Shown here: piece after piece, positions 32,912-43,636 of the stretch
How positions within the stretch are numbered: position 1 is the first letter of the stretch
How the letters are laid out: each line of letters opens with the position of its first letter
NCBI GenBank assembly: GCA_029204225.1
Contig: CM055106.1
Coordinates: 6,699,136-6,763,135 of the forward strand
Length of the DNA stretch: 64,000 bases
From: Diphasiastrum complanatum
Taxonomy: Eukaryota > Streptophyta > Lycopodiopsida > Lycopodiales > Lycopodiaceae
Reading direction: 5' to 3'
The notes under the pieces: model-generated
The model's input: only the letters and a program-made list of their open reading frames with translations
Told to the model about the DNA's origin: nothing
Database searches by the model: none
Program-made: the position numbers and the translations under genes

Positions 32912-33442
32912 TACCACTACAAAATTTGGGGCCATGCATTTGCTCTTTGATACACAAAATTGGCAATATTACAAAATGTTTGTGGTGATACATTTCTCAT
33001 GCTAAAAAAACTTTGGCAAAGCCTCTGATATATGTTGCTCTGGCTGATGCCATTTTGCACACCTGAAAAGATCGTGCCTGCTATGAAAATATGGAACCTA
33101 TCCACTTCAAGCAGTGTTGATGCTTTCCCTTGAAACAGAGCAATACAATTAAGTCACCATGATTTGCTCTGACAACTTGAGACTCTAAATCTTGCATGAT
33201 CTGAGAACTAACCACTTCAAACAGAACCAATGGTCTCCTGGGGCTCTATGACATTGTAAATAGGCCATTAGAAGCCCTTGGACACTAGGATAATTCACAG
33301 GGATCAAATATAGGAGTGCTCACCGTGTGTGCATTAAATAGGCCATTAGAAGCCTATAATAGCCCTTGGACACTAGGATAATTCAAAGGGATCAAATATA
33401 GGAGTGCTCTACCGTGTGTGCATTAAATCTACGAAGGTTGTA
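32289..33442. repeat. Tandem duplication of a fold-back unit, copy 1
   Basis: This about 1154-bp unit starts TTCTACTTTAGAATATACTT and ends CTACGAAGGTTGTA. It contains two inverted arms of about 220 bp (32403-32622 and 33020-33240, the latter in reverse), a central (GA)n tract (about 32837-32908), and near its right end two direct repeats of about 85-90 bp that include CCCTTGGACACTAGGATAAT. The left arm has a short coding-like frame (SILLEVDRFHIFKAGTIF) that I do not recognise. Confidence 0.9.
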
Positions 33443-34000
33443 TTCTACTTTAGAATATACTTAGTTGCAGGACCTGTTTTTGGTTTTGATGTAGAGTACA
33501 ACTTATTGAAGCTAATTGTGATAGTTTCACTGTCTTGCTCTTTATCTTCTTGTTTTCAGGAGACCATTGGTTCTGCTTGAAGTGGTTAGTTCTTAGATCA
33601 TGCAAGATTTAGAGTCTCAAGTTGCCAGAGCAAATCATGGTTACTTAATTGTATTGCTCTTTTTCTTGTTTTAGGGGAAAGCATCAATACTGCTTGAAGT
33701 GGATAGGTTCCATATTTTCAAAGCAGGCACGATCTTTTTAGGTGTGCAAAATGGCATCAGCCAGCATATATCAGAGGATCTGTCATTTAAAATTGTATAT
33801 GTTGCTCCTTGACTCCTCGTAATCATTTTTACATGGTCGAAAGATCACTAAAATTCCACCCCCTGAATGAAGTTGCTAACAAGTTAATCTCTTCAAATGC
33901 TCCAAAGGGAGAGGACAACTTTGAGATGGGTGTGAAAGGGAGAAGCCAAAAAAATTGACCACAAGGCCTTGGGAATTCCCTTGAAACATGAGAGAGAGAG

Positions 34001-34067
<67 letters not shown>

Positions 34068-34600
34068 TACCACTACAAAATTTGGGGCCATGCATTTGCT
34101 CTTTGATACACAAAATTGGCAATATTACAAAATGTTTGTGGTGATACATTTCTCATGCTAAAAAAACTTTGGCAAAGCCTCTGATATATGTTGCTCTGGC
34201 TGATGCCATTTTGCACACCTGAAAAGATCGTGCCTGCTATGAAAATATGGAACCTATCCACTTCAAGCAGTGTTGATGCTTTCCCTTGAAACAGAGCAAT
34301 ACAATTAAGTCACCATGATTTGCTCTGACAACTTGAGACTCTAAATCTTGCATGATCTGAGAACTAACCACTTCAAACAGAACCAATGGTCTCCTGGGGC
34401 TCTATGACATTGTAAATAGGCCATTAGAAGCCCTTGGACACTAGGATAATTCACAGGGATCAAATATAGGAGTGCTCACCGTGTGTGCATTAAATAGGCC
34501 ATTAGAAGCCTATAATAGCCCTTGGACACTAGGATAATTCAAAGGGATCAAATATAGGAGTGCTCTACCGTGTGTGCATTAAATCTACGAAGGTTGTATT
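33443..34600. repeat. Tandem duplication of a fold-back unit, copy 2
   Basis: It repeats copy 1 essentially without change outside the GA tract (about 33990-34063, which has one GAGC interruption). The arms lie at about 33557-33776 and 34176-34396. Such identity means a very recent duplication or an assembly duplication. Confidence 0.9.
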
Positions 34601-34947
34601 GGAATTAAATCATATTATTAGATATAGGAGAGGTTTTGCACATTGATTTAGTGAAAGATTATTTCAAAAGAAATTCAAATTTTTAGAGTAAAAAATATTT
34701 TGAACAAAAAATCATATTGTTTTTTGATTCGAACTAAGCCAGATTGTATTGATTTGAGGTTCGAATTTTGATTCAAGGAAGCATTGTTTTACTGTGAAAA
34801 AATAAAAATTTGCAATAATCAACCCATACCCTTAAATCGCCATTCTTTTAGGGACAATTACGATTGGAGACAACCGGTTGCTATAGTCGATTGCATATAT
34901 GAATCCAACCTTCACTAATTTTTTATTTCTCGACTCAGCTTTTCAGC

Positions 34948-35394
34948 GTGTTTGAGATTCATTCAGTACCTCTGCTATTGCAAGAGAGTGGCATCAATGG
35001 TAAGATCAATAGTGTGCTTATAAATAGCAGGCTTTCAAAATCTCATATGACAAGCAAAGATGTCATAGTAGTGCTCGAGCTCGAAGATGTCCTGAGCTTG
35101 CTCTTGAAACTGGGGCTCTTGAGAGAGGACATAGTGACGGGTTTGGTTACTTCTCATGATGTGCAGGGGTACTCTGGAGGAGATGAAATTCTTCAATTAC
35201 GTCAGAAAAATTGAAATACTATTTTGGTAGTAACTCAAAGTTATTGAGTGCTGGTGGAGTTGCCTTCAAATTTAGAATCATGTACTTGGAAAGTCAAGGT
35301 TCGTGATATATCTTCTGCTGGAAAAGGTGTGAGGATAGTATTTGGGAGCATTGGCTGTGGCACAGTTAGTAGGCAATTGTTGAAGCAGTTCTGA
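34948..35394 (+). other. Coding-like exons, not recognised
   Basis: The first frame (to 35214) includes VLINSRLSKSHMTSKDVIVV, ELEDVLSLLLKLGLLREDIV and SHDVQGYSGGDEIL. A second, in another frame from about 35246 to a TGA at 35392, reads LVELPSNLESCTWKVKV followed by GKGVRIVFGSIGCGTVSR. Amino-acid composition and the absence of low complexity look like real protein, but I cannot name a family. They may be exons of a gene upstream of AATF, or a fragment of one. No start codon or clear promoter was assigned. Confidence 0.3.
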
Positions 35395-35566
35395 CACATT
35401 AAAATCAGGATTTTTGGTCAACTTGCATCAGCTGACATTGCTTGGAACTTTGACAACTCTTAGCTCCGTTAGGATGCATGATGTTTTACTCACATTCGCA
35501 AAATAGCAGGAAGTTGGTTAAAATTTTACTCGATTTTGTCATCTTACTCAGAGATTTTTTCATGTA

Positions 35567-35747
35567 GCTGCACTATTTTCCTGTGGAAAGCCAACAAGCA
35601 TCAATTTGGAAAGTAACCACTGAACTGTTTCAAAGTGCTCCAAAGCTGCCTGAACTTGATATACAGTTTCCAACACAGCGAGAAATTGGATGGTTTGTAA
35701 AACCTTGTGTGAAAGAGGATGAAAAACCTGCAGAAAACCAGCAACTC
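35567..35747 (+). other. Possible terminal exon, not recognised
   Basis: After a possible acceptor CATGTAG the frame reads LHYFPVESQQASIWKVTTEL, then FQSAPKLPELDIQFPTQREI, then GWFVKPCVKEDEKPAENQQL and stop TAA. It looks like a C-terminal exon with an acidic/lysine tail. It may belong with the exon-like frames at 34948-35394. Confidence 0.3.
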
Positions 35748-36197
35748 TAAGCTCCAAAACAGACCTTTGAATCCCCTTTAAATACTTAAATTATCCAAAA
35801 CTGATAAACATTTGCCCAACATGTTATAGAACTTGAATGAAGCTGAAATTTTTTCAAAGGTGACTCATGAGTTAGTACCTGTTACTTTTTTGGATAACAA
35901 CCAATGTAGTGTGCTCATCAATTGGTTTTAGAGTTGCAAAATCAGATTGGCTCTGTATTGTACTGCACTCTTACATAAACTGAAAGTTTGTATTTGCTGA
36001 AAACATATGTTTCAGATCAGCTTTTTGAACAATGGGGGTTGTGAGAAAAGCGAGTTAATTTTGAATGCTGATTATGATTTGATGGTTTTATTGCAGGTTT
36101 AGGATATGCTCCAATTTCAATCTTGAGAGGAGCTTGGACAGTTTCACAATTTACAATTGAAGGATATTTGAAACCTCAAAAAGTTTGAAGTAAGCAG

Positions 36198-36316
36198 GAC
36201 GGGGCAACCACAGAAGATAGAGACGAATACACGTCGAAAGCGCAAGTATGTGGAGGAAAATAGCAAGGAAGGCTCAAACATGAATAAACACAAGATCAAG
36301 AGGGTTCTGGGAGATG
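36198..36316 (+). CDS. Candidate upstream exon of the AATF gene
   Basis: The sequence between an acceptor TAAGCAG and a donor GATG|GTGTGT reads TGQPQKIETNTRRKRKY and EENSKEGSNMNKHKIKRVLG in one open frame. It is strongly basic, as expected of a nucleolar protein end. Its donor phase (one base) fits the acceptor of the exon at 37072, which needs one base to make GAG. No start codon lies in it, so at least one further exon would be needed. Support is phase and composition only. Confidence 0.35.
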
Positions 36317-37071
36317 GTGTGTGCCATGCTGTTTTACTTGTTTTACTATCTTTGGACAGGCACATTACTTTAAAGTAGTTGTCTGGAAGGAAGTGCATAG
36401 TTTATGCTGTATGCACTCTTTGTAGGTTGCCTTTAGCCATAGTTTGATTGCTTTTGCAATTTCTTGTACCTGAAATTTGGCCTAAAAAAGTTTGAATAAT
36501 TTCAAATAAAGGGAGCTGCAGTATTTCTTGACTTGTATGGGGTGCATTGATTTCACATTCAAAATGGAATCTATTTTCTCTTTTTTTATCCCCTCGATGT
36601 CTGATTTGAATAAGATGCATAGGGCCAGTTTCCATCATTTGTTGAAACTTTAGAGAGATACCGATCTGTACTTGAGTTTGCTGTTTTATTTGAAAACTTC
36701 TTCCGGACAATTCTTTCAACAAACATGCACCTATGTCAGTTGTTGTACTTGATCTTGGACCTTGAATCACTTTGATGCCCTGTTACTGCTTTCTATTTCA
36801 TGGCTTGTTCATAAGTTCATCCTTGCCTTTCCTATGATTTTGTTGTTTGCTTTTCTATTTTCTATTGTTGTCTGTGGTTGTTGGTTTCAGCAATCTTGCT
36901 AGGTTTCTGAGAATATTTTAGGCTTCTAGAGTTGCTTGCAATGCTATGTCGTTTTTTGAAGGCCATACCATAGGGCATGTTTGAGTAATGGCTCTTCAGT
37001 CAAAGTTCATGCAGTTTCTTCATGTGTTTTCATGATTCAAGAACTTTTTAAGACATATCTATCACATACAG

Positions 37072-37192
37072 AGGACCTGGATGTGGATGATGGCTTTGGT
37101 ATGGAAGCTGCACACTCGTTGAGTAGAGATGATGACGATGCCAACACACAGGATGCTGAAAAGTTAGAATCTGAAAATATTGGCCCTTCTAT
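37072..37192 (+). CDS. AATF: AATF exon (acidic N-terminal part)
   Basis: Acceptor ...CATACAG, donor AT|GTAAGT. It reads DLDVDDGFGMEAAHSLSRDD and onwards to ENIGPS, and ends with two bases of the next codon. Confidence 0.85.
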
Positions 37193-40100
37193 GTAAGTTT
37201 ATTTGCCATCAGAACTTCTTTATATAGAATTGTGTCTGAAAATTATTTATTGTGGTTAATGCTAAAGGAAATCCTTGTTGGAATGTAAATGGAATTGCTT
37301 ACATTATCATAGGTTACTTTGACCCAAAAGGTCTAGAGTTGTGTAACCATGGTCATTTATTATATTAGGCCTACTAAACTTAGAGTTAGCTAAGTTAATA
37401 TGAAATTAACTTGGTAGGGACTCATGGGTCCACTAGGCCTAATTGTGACATTAAGTACCCCAACTTGACATATTGGAGGTACCTTATTCCTTCTATGTAA
37501 CTTATGGAAAGTTGGATAGTGAATAGTCAAGTAGTTGGACAGCCAATAGTCAAGTAGTTGGAAAGCCAATAGTCAAGTAGTTGGATAGCCAATAGTCATG
37601 AAGTTAGATAGTCATCTTGGACTATATATATGTGTGCATCCCATTTGTATAAGACACTTTTGTAAGCAATACTGACTATTCTCCTTGGCTGTCCACGAGT
37701 TTCTACAAGAGGGTTTCTAGCCATCTCTCACTTTCTTTTGAGAATGCTTTGTGTGATTGATTAGTTAAGATCCTGGATCTTTAGGCTTCTATTTCCTACA
37801 TGGTATCAGAGCCTTTAGGTGATCATATTGCTTGCAGGAGGGCGCCCAATTGGAAGCTATCTTCTTCCCCTGTTGGTTGCAGAAAATCATCAAGCTGCTG
37901 ATTTTTGCAGGAGAAGAATCTGTTCATCTTCTTATAGCTTTTTTGCAGGAAATTGCAGGGCACCTTCACCTATTTGAGAGCTAGCAGTAGGGCGCCCATG
38001 CTCAAACCAATTGCATGTGATCTTGACTCAATTACATGCTGAAAATTTCAGATTTATTTCTTAAATGAAGATACATGTGTTTTGGACACATTTCTTGCTG
38101 AAATTTCCCTGTTGGTGAGCTTGGAGTAGGGCGCTACCATCAGCTCTATATGCACATAGTGTGCACTCTTTTTAGCCACAAATTTCTGGTTTTGGTTTTG
38201 GCTTCATTCGAAGTTTACCTATTTGTGAGCATTCTATTTTTTTGTGCAGAAATCAGCCACCTATTTCATTACTTGTTGAGCAAATTGCATGTGGAGTATT
38301 GCAATCTATTGTGCTCATAATTTCAGCTTTGAGGTTGCTGCCCTTTGAGTAGATTTTGTCTTGGAAAGTCTATTTCCTATCTACTATAAGCTGATTTTTA
38401 TGTTATGGCTAAAGAATCGGAGTCTATTGGTTCTTTATTTAATGAAGATAGGCTGGATGGCACAAACTATTCCTTGTGGTGCTACATGATAAATAACCTT
38501 CTAATTGCTAAAGGTTTGTGAGAAGTAGTTAATGGTGACGAAGAGAGGCCCCTACCTTGGCACCTATTACACCATCTAGAACAACTACTTCTTCATCTAC
38601 GGAGGTGTCTTCCGATGAGCAAAAGAAGTGGGATCGATGAGATGCACAAGCACATTCCGTCATTGCATTATCAGTGAAGAGATCTATCCTTCCTCATATT
38701 AGATCATGCAAGACTTCCAAAAGTGCTTGGGAGACTCTTGCCAAGATGTTTCAAGTAAAGAATGCGGCAAAAGTGATATATCTTCGAAATTAACTATCTT
38801 GAAGATGCATGAAGGTGATTATTACAAACCACTTGATGAAGATTAAGGATCTTCGAGATGAGCTTCTTAGTATTGATGAGGTGATTGAGAACTCACAATT
38901 TGTATCTATTACTCTCAACTCTCTTCCTAATTCTTACCTTCCATTTGTGTCATCATTGAGCATTTCTCTTAGGGGACAACAAATCTCCTTCGACGAACTT
39001 GTTGGCTTACTTCTTCAAGAAGAGCAAACAAGGATCAACTTTGGTTGACAAGAAGATCAAGCTTTCTTTGCAAAAGGCAAAGGCAAAGGCAAGTGGAAAG
39101 GGAAGCCTTCTTTCAAAACTTCCAAAGATGATCAAAAATCTAAGGAAGCTCAAGATCAAGACTCCAAGAAGAAGTGTAAGTGCCACTATTGCAAGAAGTT
39201 TGGGCATCACATCAAAGAATGTAGGAAGAGGCTTGCAAAGGACCGCAATCATTACTTTGGAACAACAATTTGGAAAGGAGGATAATCTTTTCAATAATGA
39301 TTATGCTTTTGTCACTAATAATCTCATCTTTCCTAAAGACGAGATTTCTGCCACTTCAAATCTTGTTGGTTTTCAGTAGAAAACAGCTCATCTTCAGCTT
39401 TACAAGTCGCTGTTTTTTCATCTATTGAGGATGGTGCAGTAGAACCTGTTTTTTATGAGCAGGCTAGAGGAGTAAAATGTTGGGAGGATGCGATGCAAGA
39501 GGAGTACAACTCACTCATGAAGAACCACACTTGGGTTCTTGTTGATCTTCCACATGGGGTTGGAATCTTCATCTCTCAACAACGATACATTGAGTAGACG
39601 TTGAAACAATCTTCTTTTTTCAAGTCACCACAAGTTAATGCATATCATGGATGCATTAGTGAGAAGTTTCATGCGAAACCTTTTCAATTTGATGTTTTAG
39701 CAAAGGCTGAAAATTTCAAGCACTCTTTGGAACCTTTTTGTACTAATCGAGGAGGGAGTCAACATGTGTCAATTAGTACTTTTGTTCAAAGTGTTAAGAG
39801 TGAGCATTTGTTTGGAGAGAATTTTTCATTATTTGAAAAATCTTCTATGTCATCCCATGCCTCTTCGAGGGACAGCTTTGATGACGTCATCGTTGATGCA
39901 TGATAGTTTGCTAAATTTTGATGATGAAGATGTTGGACAGCAGGTTCAGTCATCTTCTTTTGGTCATTTACAGCCCATTTTACATCATGAGCAGTCCATT
40001 ATGCTTCAGGAACAGCCTGCGGAAGATTATGGACAACATGGTCCATGTTGGGAACACTTTGGGCAGCAAAGTGTTGAACAGCCCATAATAGTTCCTTATC

Positions 40101-43100
40101 GGCTATTGGAGCTTTGCAGGACAGCAAAGAAATATCTTACTACGAAAGGAAGGCACATGACTCTTTAAAATCAGTACCTCTTGCTGATTTTTTTGGTTCT
40201 ACACTTACTCTTCATCATGATGTTGGTACATCGCCTATTCTATGTGAGCAAGTCATTGATGGTAAGGTTCGGGAGGATGTGATGCCAAAAGAGTTTGGTA
40301 CTCTTTTTTATTGTCCTTATGGTAAGAAGTATTTTCGAATGATGTGGGAGCCTATGATGGATTACCAGTCCATGTTTCGACTTATTGCCGAGTTTATGTT
40401 GGTTCCCTACTTCGGATGGAGCATGCAAATCCTCACCCTTCGACTTGATGCTTCATTATTACGCATTCTTTTATATGTTGGACATGATTGGGGATGAGAT
40501 TTCGACTATTTCGGTGCGAAGTTTATTTGGCGATGAAGTTCGGACAACAAGTTGCATTTTTCTCTTTCAAGAAGTTACTTCATGTTATGTTATGCATTTC
40601 CATTTAAGTAGGGTGTTGGAATGTAAATGGAATTGCTTACATTACCATAGGTTACTTTGACCCAAAAGGTCGAGAGTTGTGTAACCATGGTCATTTATTA
40701 TATTAGGCCTACTAAACTTAGAGTTAGCTAAGTTAGTATGAAATTAACTTGGTAGGGACTCATGGGTCCACTAGGCCTAATTGTGACATTAAGTACCCCA
40801 ACTTGACATATTGGAGGTACCTTATTCTTTCTATGTAACTTATAGAAAGTTGGATAGTGAATAGTCAAGTAGTTGGACAGCCAATAGTCAAGTAGTTGGA
40901 AAGCCAATAGTCAAGTAGTTGGATAGCCAATAGTCATGAAGTTAGATAGTCATCTTGGACTATATATATGTGTGCATCCCATTTGTATAAGACACTTTTG
41001 TAAGCAATACTGACTATTCTCCTTGGCTGTCCACGAGTTTCTACAAGAGGGTTTCTAGCCATCTCTCACTTTCTTTTGAGAATGCTTTGTGTGATTGAAT
41101 AGTTAAGATCCTGGATCCTTAGGCTTCTATTTCCTACAATCCTGCGATATATATTCAATGGATGTTGTTGATCTAAATTTTGCAGCTACACTTCTTTTAT
41201 TGAATAATTTAGATTTTAGTTGAGTGTTTGTTATTGTCTCAATAGTTTCTGAAGTATCAAAATATTCCAAATTGTTGTATAGTTAAGAAATCTCAGACAA
41301 AATCGCATTAGAATAGACTTTCATGTACATTATGATATCTTCAGTTTATGCACTCACTGAGAGAATATATTTGTACTTAATCATCATGCTGTATATTTAT
41401 GAATGAATAGAGAAGTTTCTTCTTGTTTGTGCTAGATTGAATGTTTATGCTTTGAAGTGTGCAGCATAATGTTTGAAGGTAGGTGCCAAAAGGTGCCAAA
41501 TTGCTCAACGCTGTGCATCTTGTGGTCATGAGATTAAAATTGCGGTCAAACTCTTGTATTTCTCTACTACACTCAAACCAAAATGAATCTGGCTCCTTAC
41601 ATGTGAATGACCCATTATTAACATTGACGTGCTTCTCCCCTCCAATTTGACATTTGATTCTGAGTTATTTGTGTCCAAGTAGTAAAGTGAACTGCAGCAC
41701 TCGCTTCATTCACCCTCACTGCTTGTTAAACCTTGTGTGTTCACGCTCGTGCGTGTGTTTTTCTTTACAGATGAAGATTGACTTCGTCAAAGCTACTGTT
41801 TGATGTGGGTAGGCAAATGTGTAGTAAGCACCCTACCTTCCTGCAAACCTCATAAGCACATAAAGCATCCTACAATTGAGCCAACTACTATGTACATAAT
41901 TAGGCCAGTCGAAATGGTGTTAACATACTGGCTATGTTGGCTGCAATTGGAATTTCCTTATAATTCAAAAGTTAAATCAAGTGTTTTGAATTGCTCAGAA
42001 TCAAATGGATGCAAAATGCCCTGAAGGAAATTCATCTGAGTTTATTTCTCCTAGTCCGGAAGTGCTGTAATGAAGAGCGTTTGCCATCCAAAGAATAATA
42101 ACCGATTATTATGTATTCTATTTCATTGCAAAGTCGTGCTCCTAACATTTTTGGATCTGCTTTTGATGTTAAATTGCTCCAAAGATCTCTAGAGAATTTT
42201 CTTATTTAATCCGACTCTCAATGATTTCTGGAAGACTTTAACCAGTTATAAGAAGCTGATATATGCCTGTTTACTTAACTGCGAGCTCACATGATTTGCT
42301 CAAACGTTTGATTTTCTTGATGGTCCTAATGATCTGATCTACCATCTGTTCCCCACATTAGTAGAATGCAAGCACTTATCGGTTGAGAACATACCTGGTC
42401 ATTTGAACTGGTTTTCCTAAGAGTCAAACCACACTCCAAGGAGACTTCATTTTTATGTCTTTAATGTTATCATAAGCATCCAAACTGGTCAACTGAATGA
42501 GCCATGTGCTTGCAGATATTCAAACTACGTACTTTTCAACATTCAGAATCTTAAGTATTCAGAATGACAGGTGAGCTTCCAAGGGGAGCTTATGTTTCTA
42601 ATTGACATGTAAAATTTTCTGTCCACTTTTAGTCATTTAGTTAGAATAAGATGTGTGGAAAATAAGTATGTGATACTCAACATCTAAACTCTTAAATCTT
42701 TACCAGGATGGCATTCTTCCAAGATAAGTCTCTCTCTAGTTGACATATAAAACATTTTCTTTCTACAATTGTTTAGCTATGTATAGTAAGGTAAGATGCC
42801 AGCATGGAAAAGTGATCTTACGAAGTTTCTTGGTATCCATATTTTCAGAAGTTCATTATGTAAGCATTAGTTAAGGTGCATTTGCTCAGAATTTCAGAAG
42901 CTCTTTAATCATTACCTAAGTTTCAGTTTTTCTTTCTTGGGTGCAAGCTCATTACTTTAATTTTTAAGCTTGTTGGATACTTGAAAGCCTGGTTTATATA
43001 TGTTTTTGAGATTTATTCTGCTAACTCTCGATCTGTTGCCAAGGAACACATCTGCAATACTTTCATGTACTACCCTTGCTAGAAAGAATAATTCTCTTTT

Positions 43101-43554
43101 GCAGATTTGTATTTTGTGTTGGCGAATAGAATAAGTGTATAAAGTAAAAAATTGCTCCTATTTCTGGGTATTTCCCATGTTACGAAACAAATACGAATTT
43201 TTTTTTGTTATGCCAGGGATATAACAGTATCTGCCTTCTAATTCATTATTGTTGTATTTATTTGTCATCCAGGGGCGAAAATGGCCGGTTACGATTACGT
43301 CCTGACATAGTGCTGAACGGGCTTCAGTACTCGGGAAGAAAGACCAGTCGAGAGCAAGTGCTTGGCAACAGCTTGTCAGATGGCTCTGAACCTGAAAATG
43401 ACAACGATGATGCATCGACTGGCTTTAATCCACAAAAAATAGTCGAAGCTACTGAATTTGATTATAGCATGGATGATTCTGATGATGACATGGTAAATGA
43501 TCATTTTTATGCGAGCATTTATCAAGAGATTTGATGCTTGTACGCATGTTAATA

Positions 43555-43636
<82 letters not shown>

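Larger units (their letters stand above)
37276..41138 (+). mobile_element. Copia-4: complete non-autonomous copia-type LTR element in an AATF intron
   Basis: This 3863-bp element has 525-bp LTRs (37276-37800 and 40614-41138; TGTTGG...CCTACA) that by my count differ at seven positions. Exact ATCCT target duplications flank it (37271-37275 and 41139-41143). The primer site TGGTATCAGAGC starts at 37801 and a purine tract (AAGTAGGG) precedes 40614. The interior has a decayed gag with a zinc knuckle and a scrap of RT, then about 1 kb with no copia similarity. It is on the same strand as the host gene. Protease, integrase, most of RT and RNase H are missing, so it depended on another element for mobility. 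Confidence 0.95.

Noticed and set aside
32675-34149. Minus-strand frames with long Ser-Leu repeats
   Set aside because: They are translations of (GA)n microsatellites in the duplicated unit and have no independent support as proteins.
35560-35757. 65-codon minus-strand frame (MELRVAGFLQVF...)
   Set aside because: It is antisense to a more protein-like plus-strand frame ending in a stop; the plus reading has better composition.
39600-40613. Possible envelope-like gene in Copia-4
   Set aside because: No signal peptide, transmembrane segment arrangement or fusion motif is evident, and the frames overlap in different phases.
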